This document shows positions 1-7,004 of a stretch of DNA of 11,588 bases, piece after piece. Both the position numbers and the translations under genes were made by a program. Where the stretch lies: assembly GCA_034428935.1 (NCBI GenBank), contig DAOUHB010000249.1, positions 1 through 11,588 on the forward strand, read 5' to 3'. Position 1 is the stretch's first letter, and every line of letters starts with the position of its first letter. The notes beneath the pieces are model-generated. The model was not told the origin of the DNA. It saw only the letters and a list, made by a program, of their open reading frames with translations, and did no database searches. The stretch comes from JAAYZQ01 sp034428935 (GTDB lineage Bacteria; Chloroflexota; Anaerolineae; JAAYZQ01).

Positions 1-1017
1 GGCCTTTTCATAGTCGGTATTGGACAGGTGATAGACGATCTTGCCGGGGGGCACGTCCACGATGTGTTCCAACCGGCTCTCAAAGTCCGCCTCCCAGTAG
101 ATGACAGGGATGACTCCCTTTTCGACGAGGGCGAGCAGCCCCTTCTTGAGGTACGGCCAGTAGAACTCGCTGAACTGGGCGTCGGACATGAACTCGCGCG
201 TCGCCTTGTGGACCCAGACCCAGCAGAATGGCGCGGGGGCGCCGGCCGCGCCGGACCCATACTCGACAAAGATCTGCGTGGCGATTTCCAGGGCGTCGTG
301 CAGCTTGCCGGGACGCCGGCGCATGTCGGCGAGCACCTGGTGCGTGCCGCGCAGCGTGTCGCCGATGATATCGAACGGCGGCCAGTCCCAGCCGGCAAAG
401 GCCAGCGGATAGCCCTTGGCAGTGATCTCGTTCCAGTACTGGGCCTGCGAGCCCCACCACTTGTTCAGCTCCTCGACGCCGGCCGAGAGCCTCTTCAAGG
501 TTTCCTGGAATTCGGGTGACGCCCAGAAGCCCAGGTTCATCCAGCCGGACCACATGAAGCGGCGCCAGGGCACGATCTGCGAGAACCCTTCCATGGAGGA
601 GAACTGGCGGGGCGCCCACTTGCGCTGCATAAAGTCCGAAGGGTCAAAGATAAACTCGTCGTACTCGTCGGCCGTCATGTACTCGCCCTCCACGTACTGG
701 TACATGACGTCGTCGGCCAGGTCCTGGCCCGGCCACTTGAACGCCTTCCAGCCAAAGAGGTCCATGGCCTTGGCGGGATAGGCAAAGATGGGGCCAAAGT
801 CCAGGTCGGGCTGAAAGTAATCCACGAACTTGTGGCAGGCCTGGCGGGCCAGGTCATAGTCGTTCATGGCTTGCTTGAACGTCAGACCGCCAAAGGTGTA
901 CGGGTACTTCTGGTATGGGCCAAACACCGGCACCCGATCCGGAACCTTGAGCGTGGCTGCATCCAGGGCGCGCTTGAGCCGTTCATCGTACAGTTCCTGG
1001 GGCGACTTTTCCGTCAT
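1..1017 (-). CDS. URO-D superfamily protein, putative corrinoid-linked methyltransferase (3' end outside window)
   Basis: This gene encodes at least 339 residues and stays open to the left edge, so its C-terminus is missing. The ATG at 1017 is chosen because an AGGAGGG site lies 8 nt upstream. The sequence resembles the uroporphyrinogen decarboxylase / MtaA-CmuA superfamily: an N-terminal RVPVFGPYQKYP segment, a central WDWPPFDIIGDTLRGTHQ stretch, a HKATREFMSDAQFSEFYWPYLKK region, and a PPGKIVYHL strand near the edge. In this superfamily such proteins move methyl groups between a substrate or coenzyme and a corrinoid protein. The corrinoid gene lies 2 bp upstream, which favours methyl transfer over heme synthesis. 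The His-x-Cys zinc motif of MtaA/MtbA is not seen; the corresponding strand reads VIYWEADFESRLEH. The protein is rich in Trp and Tyr. Substrate unknown. Family assignment is fairly sure, the exact reaction is not. Confidence 0.85.
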   Translation of the reverse strand, partial: MTEKSPQELYDERLKRALDAATLKVPDRVPVFGPYQKYPYTFGGLTFKQAMNDYDLARQACHKFVDYFQPDLDFGPIFAYPAKAMDLFGWKAFKWPGQDLADDVMYQYVEGEYMTADEYDEFIFDPSDFMQRKWAPRQFSSMEGFSQIVPWRRFMWSGWMNLGFWASPEFQETLKRLSAGVEELNKWWGSQAQYWNEITAKGYPLAFAGWDWPPFDIIGDTLRGTHQVLADMRRRPGKLHDALEIATQIFVEYGSGAAGAPAPFCWVWVHKATREFMSDAQFSEFYWPYLKKGLLALVEKGVIPVIYWEADFESRLEHIVDVPPGKIVYHLSNTDYEKA

Positions 1018-1019
1018 GG

Positions 1020-1658
1020 CTAATTCCCTCCTGTCCAGGTCTTGGCGAGACTGACCGCCGCCAGTGCATCCTTGCCGTAGGCATCGGCCCCGACGTACTC
1101 GGCCGCACTTTCGTCCATCACCGAGCCGCCGATCATGATCTTCACGCTGTCGCGCAGCCCGGCCTCTTCGATGGCCTGCACCGTGGCGCGCATCTGGTCA
1201 AAGGCCAGCGTCAGAAAGCCGCTCATGCCGACGACGTCAGGCTTGACCTCCCTGATGGCCTGCACAAACCTCTCGGCCGCGACGTCGACGCCCATATCGT
1301 GGACCTCAAAGTTGTTGACGTCGAGCATAAAGGACACGATGCCTTTGCCGATGTCGTGGATGTCGCCGGCCACCGTTCCGATGACCACCTTGCCCCCGGG
1401 CTCGGCCTGGGGAGCACCTGCCCTCAGCCTGGGCTTGACCAGGTCGCCGATGGCTTCCAGCAGCTCGCCGGCAATGATCAGCTCCGGCAAAAAGTACTCG
1501 CGCATCTCAAAGCGCTCGCCGACGATGGCCATGGCTTCCTTGCCGGCATCCAGGACAAGATAGGGGTCTTGCCCGGCGTCGAGCATGGCTCTCACCAGCT
1601 CGAGGGCCTCTTCTTCCCTCATGTCAGCAATTGCTTCCACCAGTTTTTCTTTCATCAT
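1020..1658 (-). CDS. Corrinoid (B12)-binding methyl-carrier protein, MtbC/MttC-like
   Basis: A 212-residue protein of the usual length for methyltransferase corrinoid proteins. Residues 1-80 form the helical cap domain seen in methionine-synthase-type B12 modules. Residues about 88-212 are the Rossmann-like B12 domain with the D99-I-H101-D-I-G104 motif; His101 is the predicted lower axial cobalt ligand. The distal VVGMSGFLT segment (142-150) and the IGGS segment (176-179) line the cobalamin tail in known structures. In this family the protein accepts a methyl group as methyl-Co(III) and passes it to a second methyltransferase, here presumably the URO-D-type product of the next gene. Two adjacent ATGs (1658, 1655) are possible; AAAGGA lies 6 nt before the first. 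The stop is 2 bp before the next ATG, so the pair is translationally linked. No reductive activase (RamA type) is in the window. Confidence 0.92.
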   Translation of the reverse strand: MMKEKLVEAIADMREEEALELVRAMLDAGQDPYLVLDAGKEAMAIVGERFEMREYFLPELIIAGELLEAIGDLVKPRLRAGAPQAEPGGKVVIGTVAGDIHDIGKGIVSFMLDVNNFEVHDMGVDVAAERFVQAIREVKPDVVGMSGFLTLAFDQMRATVQAIEEAGLRDSVKIMIGGSVMDESAAEYVGADAYGKDALAAVSLAKTWTGGN

Positions 1659-1877
1659 TGGCTATCCTTTCGTTGAGATTGTCCCGACTTCCAGCCGGTG
1701 TCGGGCTCGGGCATTCCGGCTCATCCACCCACTGCACCTGGCCGATCGACCCGGGTCCCGGGTGTCCAGCGCGCGATCTACTATCCCCTGCCACAGTGTA
1801 CAGGGTGTTGATCTTGGACATACAAAGGTATTTCGCGGTCGCCAACGATGACAGCCAGGCGCGCGACCGATGCGCAC

Positions 1878-1906
1878 AGTATACCATAGAGGGCATATTG
1901 CCGCAA
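1878..1906 (-). promoter_or_regulatory. Predicted sigma70-type promoter of the corrinoid/URO-D operon
   Basis: On the minus strand TTGCGG (1906-1901) is followed by a 17-nt spacer and TATACT (1883-1878), with a TGG extended -10 in front of the -10 box. The start point would be near 1871, leaving a leader of about 213 nt before the ATG at 1658. The leader can fold: a 7-bp stem pairs 1863-1869 with 1836-1842 right at its 5' end, an ACCCGGG/CCCGGGT hairpin sits at 1749-1763, and a 6-bp CCCGAC/GTCGGG stem at 1683-1705. I could not match it to a cobalamin, SAM or other known riboswitch. Confidence 0.55.
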
Positions 1907-1985
1907 AAGAGGGGCGCCAGGCTCGAGCCCTCCCGGCCGAGACGGGCCTTTTTCTGCAAGCCGGGCAACTGGTACCACACCCCTG

Positions 1986-2025
1986 AGCCTTCCAGGAAGC
2001 TGCGAGCTTCCTGGAAGGCTTTTTT
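1986..2025 (+). terminator. Strong intrinsic terminator with no visible upstream gene
   Basis: A perfect 16-bp stem (1986-2001 pairing with 2005-2020) closes a 3-nt GCG loop and runs directly into six T (2020-2025). The minus strand has no T tract after the stem, so it works rightward only. No plus-strand gene lies between the window start and this point; the nearest upstream genes are on the minus strand. It may end a small RNA or an antisense transcript, or insulate the promoter 26 bp downstream from readthrough. Confidence 0.85.
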
Positions 2026-2050
2026 CGGACCCAGGCTGGCCATGAGGTGG

Positions 2051-2079
2051 TTGACGGCCGGGCGAGAGTATGCTATGAT
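2051..2079 (+). promoter_or_regulatory. Strong predicted promoter for the 5'-nucleotidase gene
   Basis: TTGACG (2051-2056), a 17-nt spacer and TATGAT (2074-2079) with a TGC extended -10 make a near-consensus sigma70-type promoter. The start would be near 2086. The next gene begins at 2443, so the leader is about 357 nt. A perfect TATAAT at 2101-2106 lies just downstream but has no matching -35 box. The leader contains a hairpin at 2183-2212 (CCTTTG/CAAAGG core with an outer GAGG/CCTC stem) and a 6-bp GGCCAG/CTGGCC hairpin at 2331-2350. Confidence 0.6.
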
Positions 2080-2442
2080 ATTGGTGCGATGTAGAGCACT
2101 TATAATCGCAGCCTCCCGTGGACCGTTGCTCAAGGCCAGCCTCAAAGCATCACAAAAAAGCAAACGTGCCCATGCGTGCGCTGAGGCTCACCTTTGCCAT
2201 GACAAAGGCCTCCGTCCGCTGGCATCGTGCGCCGCGCTGTCGTACCATGTCGCTCCTCTGCGACACGGGGTGGCGCTCGGTCAGGCGGGAAACCGGGCCG
2301 GGAAAGGGGGTGGTAGAGCGAGTCTTGAAGGGCCAGCCGGGAGCCTGGCCAGGTTTGAACAGGGAGCGGGCATTGCGTACTCGACACATCGGACGACTCC
2401 CGTCGCAAGGAATTCTTCATTCAACCCGACAGGAGAGGTAAA

Positions 2443-4266
2443 GTGAAAAAGCAATCGACAGTCAACGCGATAGTGGTTGTCCTGCTGCTGGTCACTCTGG
2501 TGGTGCCAGGCATGGCCCTGGCAGCCCCACCAAAGCCATCAGTCCACTTTTGGCTCACCATTCTCCACAACAACGACGGCGAATCGCAGGTGGTGAACGC
2601 CGGTTCCGGCCTGGAGGACTTTGGCGGAGCGGCGCGCTTCAAGGCCGTGGTCGACGCCGAGAAATGGGATGCGACACACGGCCCCTGGACCCAGCGCGGC
2701 GCCAAGCGGGGCGTGGTCATGATCTCGTCGGGGGACAATTTCATCGCTTCGCCCGAGTTCAACGCCAGCCTGGACAAGGGCGTGCCGTTCTACGACACCA
2801 TTGCCATGGAGCTCATCGGCTACAATGCCGTCAACCTTGGCAACCACGACTTTGACTTTGGTCCCGACGTGTTGGCCGACTTTATCGCCGGCTACACCAA
2901 CCCGCCACCCTATCTCGCCGCCAACCTCGACTTTGGCGGCGAGCCGCGCCTGCAGGCCTACGTGGACGCGGGCGTCATCGTCCCCGCCACGATTCTGCAC
3001 GAACGAGGCGAGCGCATCGGCGTCATCGGCATCGACACCCCCAGCCTGCCGTTCATCTCGTCGCCCCGCAACGTCACCGTCTCCGACGACCTGGTGAACA
3101 TCGTCCAGGGGCAGATCGACAAGTTGCAGGCCATGGGCGTCGACAAGATTATCCTCGCCGCCCACCTGCAGACCATCACCGGCGAGCTGGCCCTGGCCGA
3201 AGACCTGAGGGGGATCGACGTGATCATCGCCGGGGGTGGTGACGAGCTGCTGGCCAACCCCGGCGACCTGCTGCTCCCCGGCGACGAGGGGCTGATCTGG
3301 GGCGCCTATCCGCAGATTGCCTTCAACGCCGACGGCCAGATGGTGCCGGTCGTGACCACGTCCGGCGAGTACCGCTACGTGGGCAAGCTGGTGGTCGGCT
3401 TTGACAAGGCCGGCCGGGTGGTCGCCATCGATGAGGAACGCAGCGGCCCGGTGCGCGTGGCGACCGGCGACTGCAACGGCTATCTCCCCTGCGACGACGC
3501 CGTTGAGCCCGACCCGGTGATGCAGGCCATGGTGGTCGACCCCGTGGAGGCCTACCTGTCGGCCCTCGGCCAGGCCGTCATCGGCGTCTCGGAGGTGGAC
3601 CTGGACGGGCTGCGCGGCAGCGTGCGCACCATGGAGACCAACGAGGGCAACCTCATCGCCGATGCCCTGCGTTGGCAGGCCGGGGAGTTGACTGCCTCTT
3701 TCGGTGTTCCCCTACCCGACGTCGCCCTGCAGAATGGCGGCGGCATCCGCAACAACACCATCATCGAAGCCGGCGACATCACGCTCCTCGACACCTTTGA
3801 CATGCTTCCCTTTGCCAACTTCCTGTCGCTGGTCCCCGGCGTCCCGCGCGCGCAGTTCAAGGAGATCCTGGAGAACGCGGTGTCGCGCGTCGAGCTCGTC
3901 GACGGGCGCTTTGCCCAGATCTCCGGGTTCTCCTATACCTGGGACCCGGCCGGCACCCCGCAGCTTCTGAACGACGACGGAACCGTCGCCACGCCCGGAA
4001 CGCGCGTGGTCGACGTGGTGCTGGACGACGGGACGGTCATCGTCAGCGGTGGTGCGGTCGTCGATGGCCCGCCGCTTAACGTTGCCACCATCGACTTTCT
4101 GGCCCAGGGTGGCGATCAGTACCCATTCCGGGGGGCGCCGTACACGACCCTCGGCGTGACGTACCAACTGGCCCTGGCCAACTATATCGAGGTTGGGCTG
4201 AGCGGGCTCATCAGCGCCGCCGACTATCCATGGGAGGGCGAAGACCGCATCGTCCAACTGCCCTGA
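2443..4266 (+). CDS. Exported 5'-nucleotidase / metallophosphoesterase (UshA-like, variant metal site)
   Basis: A 607-residue protein starting at GTG 2443, set by AGGAGAGG about 5 nt upstream and by the signal peptide that follows (KKQ, a hydrophobic core at 8-24, likely cut after AMALA-A near 28). Residues about 37-320 form the calcineurin-like phosphoesterase domain: ILHNND (D45), SSGDN (D98, N99), GNHDFDFG (N134, H135) and AAH (H241). Residues about 370-600 form the 5'-nucleotidase C-terminal substrate domain with TNEGNLIADA (399-408), NGGGIR (431-436) and GGDQY (556-560). The family removes phosphate from extracellular or periplasmic nucleotides and related esters. Two metal-site segments differ from UshA: N-D-G-E in place of N-D-x-H, and AGGGDELL in place of G-H-x-H. 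The gene stands alone with its own promoter. A role in phosphate or nucleoside scavenging is inferred. Confidence 0.92.
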   Translation: MKKQSTVNAIVVVLLLVTLVVPGMALAAPPKPSVHFWLTILHNNDGESQVVNAGSGLEDFGGAARFKAVVDAEKWDATHGPWTQRGAKRGVVMISSGDNFIASPEFNASLDKGVPFYDTIAMELIGYNAVNLGNHDFDFGPDVLADFIAGYTNPPPYLAANLDFGGEPRLQAYVDAGVIVPATILHERGERIGVIGIDTPSLPFISSPRNVTVSDDLVNIVQGQIDKLQAMGVDKIILAAHLQTITGELALAEDLRGIDVIIAGGGDELLANPGDLLLPGDEGLIWGAYPQIAFNADGQMVPVVTTSGEYRYVGKLVVGFDKAGRVVAIDEERSGPVRVATGDCNGYLPCDDAVEPDPVMQAMVVDPVEAYLSALGQAVIGVSEVDLDGLRGSVRTMETNEGNLIADALRWQAGELTASFGVPLPDVALQNGGGIRNNTIIEAGDITLLDTFDMLPFANFLSLVPGVPRAQFKEILENAVSRVELVDGRFAQISGFSYTWDPAGTPQLLNDDGTVATPGTRVVDVVLDDGTVIVSGGAVVDGPPLNVATIDFLAQGGDQYPFRGAPYTTLGVTYQLALANYIEVGLSGLISAADYPWEGEDRIVQLP

Positions 4267-4277
4267 TCGTATCTCTT

Positions 4278-4311
4278 TTGGCAGCGGCGTCCTCTCGGAC
4301 GCCGCTGCCAA
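4278..4311 (+). terminator. Perfect 15-bp hairpin just after the nucleotidase gene
   Basis: TTGGCAGCGGCGTCC (4278-4292) pairs with 4297-4311 across a TCTC loop, 11 bp after the TGA. No T tract follows on either strand, so it is not a textbook intrinsic terminator. It could stabilise the mRNA 3' end or stop transcription by its stem strength. Position right after the stop supports a 3'-end role. Confidence 0.55.
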
Positions 4312-4353
4312 CTGAACGTCCGGGGCAGGGGTCACCAGGACCATTTGCCCATC

Positions 4354-4402
4354 GGAACGCCAGCACCTTGCCCACTCCTGACCGCCAAGATGCTGGCGTT
4401 CC
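4354..4402. repeat. 12-bp perfect inverted repeat with 25-nt spacer
   Basis: GGAACGCCAGCA (4354-4365) is the exact reverse complement of 4391-4402. Inside it, CTTG (4367-4370) pairs with CAAG (4386-4389) after one C/A mismatch, so a stem of about 17 positions with a 15-nt loop can form. It lies between genes and matches no insertion-sequence end I know. It may be an RNA hairpin, a regulator site or a dispersed palindromic element. Confidence 0.6.
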
Positions 4403-4516
4403 CCGCATGTGTTCATTCCTCGCGGCGCCGGCCCAGAACCACCAATTCTGATTATAGCGAGGCGCAAGCCCGACTCTACTTGTTCGCTCGGCGTGGTCGC
4501 CAGATCCATGCCCGGA

Positions 4517-4540
4517 CCGCCAGATCCGGCGATCTGGCGG
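4517..4540. repeat. 10-bp perfect hairpin with CGGC loop
   Basis: CCGCCAGATC (4517-4526) pairs with GATCTGGCGG (4531-4540) across four bases. It lies 38 bp upstream of the predicted -35 box of the FG-GAP gene and has no T tract. It could be a regulator operator, a small terminator of upstream readthrough, or a palindromic repeat. Confidence 0.5.
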
Positions 4541-4577
4541 GAGCAAGCGGGCCAACCTCGGCCCGAAACAGGTCAGT

Positions 4578-4607
4578 TTGCTCTTTCGCCAGGATGTATG
4601 ATAAAAT
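4578..4607 (+). promoter_or_regulatory. Predicted promoter of the FG-GAP/DUF11 gene
   Basis: TTGCTC (4578-4583), an 18-nt spacer and TAAAAT (4602-4607) with a TGA extended -10 fit a sigma70-type promoter. The start would be near 4614, a leader of about 117 nt. The -35 box is imperfect, so this rests mostly on the AT-rich -10 in a GC-rich region. Confidence 0.45.
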
Positions 4608-4730
4608 ACACCTTGCTGCCAACCGCATATGGAACAATCAAGCGCTGCTCACGGCCCTGATGCACCGACGCGACCTTGTGAATTCGAACGTGCACCCGGT
4701 GCGCCAGAAGGCCAAGCAAGGAGGAATGCG

Positions 4731-6740
4731 ATGCAGACGAACGGGCGGCCTGGGTTCACGATGCTTCTCGTCCTGGCCACAGCCCTGGCCGGGATGGCAG
4801 TTCAAGCTCCTTCGCGTGCCGCGGAGCCGGGGACGGCCCTCCAGCCGCCGGTCCTGAAGTGGCAGCTCGGCGGCTGCTTTAATTCCTGGTGCGAGAGGGG
4901 CTGGTACTCTTCCCCCGCCGTCGCCGACCTCGACGGCGACGGGTCGGTGGAGGTCATCGCTTCGGCCTATTCCATCGTCGTCCTCGATGGCGCGACGGGC
5001 GCGCTCAAGTGGCGCGTGAAGTCGGGCCACGACCGCAGCGAGCCCGACGCCGGCAACGTGGGCCGCACCTGGCCCGGTGTCGTCGTGGCCGACGTGGACG
5101 GCAACGGCGACCTGGAGATCGTCACCGCCCACGGCGGTGGCATCGTCTCGGTCTATGACCACGAGGGCTACTTCCAGCCCGGTTGGCCCCGCCACCCCGC
5201 CGACGGCGAACTGCGCGGCCTGTCGGCCTATGACCTGGACGGCGACGGATCGCTCGAGATCGTCGTGACCGGCACCGCCGGCAAGGTCAACACCTGGGTC
5301 TACGAGCACGACGGGGCGCTGCGCCCCGGCTGGCCCCAGTTGGCCGACGACAGCGGCTACGCCTCGGGCATCTACAACGACAACGCCGCCGTCGCCGACC
5401 TCGACGGCGACGGTCTGGGCGAGATCGTCGTGCCCTCCGACGTCCACTATATCTGCGCCTACGAGGCCGGCGGCAGCCACGTCCCGGCCCACCCCATATA
5501 CGGCGGCAAAGCCTGGGGCAAGGTCGGCATCTGGGAGAGCCAGGCCATCGAGCTGCGGGGCTGGGGCGCGTGCGACGGCGTGCGGGAAGAGAGCTATCGC
5601 ACCAACTTTGCCCACGGCCCGGCGGCCATCGGCGACGTCGACGGCGATGGCCTGGTGGAAGTGGCGGCCGTCGGCAACGTCTACGACTGCTCCGTGGGGC
5701 ACCCGCCGGGCAAGTATAACGGCGTCTACCTGTTCAACGCCGATCGCAGCCGGTATGCCGCGGGCGGCTACGACTGGCAAGCCCCACCCGTCGACACGGG
5801 CGCGCCGCTGAGCGAGGACTATGGCGAGATCGAGAACAACCAGCCCAACCCGGCCCTGGCCGACCTGGACGGCGACGGCGAGCTGGAGATCCTTTTTTCT
5901 TCCTACGACGGCCGCGTCCATGCCTTCTGGCTGGACAGGACCGAGCACGGCAACTGGCCCTACGCGGTCTATACCGGGGGCCCCTACCGTTTCGCCTCCG
6001 AGCCGGCCGTCGCCGACCTGGACGGCGACGGCCACGCCGAGGTCATTGTCGCTTCCTGGGTCGAAAAGGGGAGCGGCCAGACCGGCAAGCTGCACGTCCT
6101 GGACTCCATGGGCAACCCGCTCCACGAGATCGACCTGCCGCCGGCCTTTGGCAGCGCCGACTGGAACGGCGCGCTGGCCGCTCCCACCCTGGCGAACCTC
6201 GATGCCGACGCCGACCTGGAGCTGGTGCTGAATACGGCCAACTCCGGGTTTGTGGCCTACGACCTGCCCGGCACGGCCAACGCCCGCGTGGTGTGGGGAA
6301 CGGGGCGGGGGAACTATCAGCGAACCGGGTCGTTCTTGCACGGCACGCTCCAGGGCTCGTCCAAGCACGTGGAGCCGCGTCTGCCCGGCCCCGGCGACGT
6401 TCTGCACTACACCATCCGCCTGGAGAACCCCGGCCCGGCCCTGGCGGGCGTGCGCGTGACCGACACGCTGCCCGTCGAGCTGGAGTACCAGGGCGATCTG
6501 TGGGCCAGCGCCGGCACCGGCAGCGAGGCGGGCGGCGTCATCACCTGGACGGGCGCCGTCGCCGCGTCCGAGCCGGTGACCATCACCTTCAGCGCCCGCC
6601 TCGCCGCGCAGGTCACCGCGCCGCGCGCCATCGTCAACACGGCCCTCGTCGACGATGGCCTGGGCAACGTCTGGCAGCGGAGCGCGACCGTCGTCGTCAA
6701 CGGACGCGGCATCTATCTGCCCTTGATCAACGCGCCGTAA
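4731..6740 (+). CDS. Exported FG-GAP/VCBS-repeat protein with a DUF11 domain and YLPL tail
   Basis: A 669-residue protein from ATG 4731, chosen for AAGGAGG 6 nt upstream and a signal peptide directly behind it (hydrophobic 9-24, likely cleaved near A30-A31). Eight calcium-binding-type loops follow, with D-x-D-G-D-G cores near residues 67, 121, 168, 223, 302, 378 and 429, and a weaker D-A-D-A-D at 490. Their spacing suggests an integrin-alpha-like seven- or eight-bladed propeller closed by WGTGRGNYQRTG (523-533). Residues about 545-655 are a DUF11 (Ig-like) domain: GPGDVLHYTIRLENPG and VRVTDTLP. The protein ends GIYLPLINAP, a short hydrophobic tail of the kind common on exported Chloroflexota proteins. 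No catalytic motif is visible. The protein is probably cell-surface or secreted, binding carbohydrate, protein or cells; the ligand is unknown. It has its own predicted promoter. Confidence 0.88.
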   Translation: MQTNGRPGFTMLLVLATALAGMAVQAPSRAAEPGTALQPPVLKWQLGGCFNSWCERGWYSSPAVADLDGDGSVEVIASAYSIVVLDGATGALKWRVKSGHDRSEPDAGNVGRTWPGVVVADVDGNGDLEIVTAHGGGIVSVYDHEGYFQPGWPRHPADGELRGLSAYDLDGDGSLEIVVTGTAGKVNTWVYEHDGALRPGWPQLADDSGYASGIYNDNAAVADLDGDGLGEIVVPSDVHYICAYEAGGSHVPAHPIYGGKAWGKVGIWESQAIELRGWGACDGVREESYRTNFAHGPAAIGDVDGDGLVEVAAVGNVYDCSVGHPPGKYNGVYLFNADRSRYAAGGYDWQAPPVDTGAPLSEDYGEIENNQPNPALADLDGDGELEILFSSYDGRVHAFWLDRTEHGNWPYAVYTGGPYRFASEPAVADLDGDGHAEVIVASWVEKGSGQTGKLHVLDSMGNPLHEIDLPPAFGSADWNGALAAPTLANLDADADLELVLNTANSGFVAYDLPGTANARVVWGTGRGNYQRTGSFLHGTLQGSSKHVEPRLPGPGDVLHYTIRLENPGPALAGVRVTDTLPVELEYQGDLWASAGTGSEAGGVITWTGAVAASEPVTITFSARLAAQVTAPRAIVNTALVDDGLGNVWQRSATVVVNGRGIYLPLINAP

Positions 6741-6895
6741 CCTACCGCAGCCGCAAGAGCTGTTGGAGGCGTGGGGTCCCACCGCCTATCCTTGACAGAT
6801 CCCCCAGGATGCCGGCTGCGCTCCAGGTGGATGGCGCCTGCCGCTCGTGACGCCCACCCCATGCGAGGGGCTCTCGCCAACGCCGCCGCTTCGGT

Positions 6896-6924
6896 TTGTC
6901 GATGCCCGGCCCCCGTGCTATAAT
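6896..6924 (+). promoter_or_regulatory. Strong predicted promoter of the ion channel gene
   Basis: TTGTCG (6896-6901), a 17-nt spacer and a perfect TATAAT (6919-6924) preceded by TGC (extended -10). The start would be near 6931, giving a leader of about 74 nt. This is the best promoter match in the window. Confidence 0.7.
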
Positions 6925-7004
6925 TTGTCCTCCACGGCGATTGCCGTCCAGACTACCCAGCACAACGCTGCGACCACGCGGCACCACAGCAAAGGAGGTG
7001 TGCT

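Larger units (their letters stand above)
1659..2442. other. 784-bp region between divergent genes, no convincing CDS
   Basis: This gap separates the minus-strand methyltransferase operon from the plus-strand nucleotidase gene. It contains the operon's promoter and leader (1659-1906), a weak plus-strand hairpin followed by five T (about 1931-1957), a strong plus-strand terminator (1986-2025) and a strong plus-strand promoter (2051-2079) with a long leader up to 2442. Reading frames across it lack ribosome binding sites and resemble no protein I know. No tRNA or standard structural RNA was recognised. Because a plus-strand terminator appears with no plus-strand gene before it, an unannotated small RNA between about 1700 and 2025 is possible. 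Confidence 0.6.
4267..4730. other. 464-bp intergenic stretch, hairpin-rich
   Basis: Between the nucleotidase and the FG-GAP gene there are three separate inverted repeats (4278-4311, 4354-4402, 4517-4540) and one predicted promoter (4578-4607). A frame in register with the FG-GAP gene opens at ATG 4629, but it has no ribosome binding site and would bury the signal peptide behind 34 residues, so it is treated as leader. No RNA gene was recognised. Confidence 0.6.

Noticed and set aside
1770..1810. CCCCTGCCACAGTGT resembling part of a cobalamin riboswitch core
   Set aside because: It lies on the plus strand, opposite to the B12 operon, and the other conserved riboswitch boxes are missing.
2308..2362. 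tRNA-like words (GGTAGAGCG, then GGTTTGAAC)
   Set aside because: The acceptor, anticodon and T stems do not pair, and the T loop is not canonical; I could not fold a cloverleaf.
1631..2446. A 271-codon plus-strand frame across the gap upstream of the nucleotidase gene
   Set aside because: It crosses the operon leader, a strong terminator and a promoter, has no ribosome binding site and shows no recognisable protein features.
4638..6782. A 714-codon open frame on the minus strand opposite the FG-GAP gene
   Set aside because: Its sequence is low-complexity Val/Asp/Gly-rich mirror of the D-G-D-G repeats, with no ribosome binding site. The plus frame has a signal peptide and clear domains.
6768..6786. 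Hairpin GGCGTGGG/CCCACCGCC after the FG-GAP gene as a terminator
   Set aside because: It needs a bulge and a very small loop and has no T tract, so it is too weak to call.
6792..6797. Perfect TTGACA box upstream of the channel gene
   Set aside because: No -10 box occurs at the right distance; the promoter at 6896-6924 is far better.
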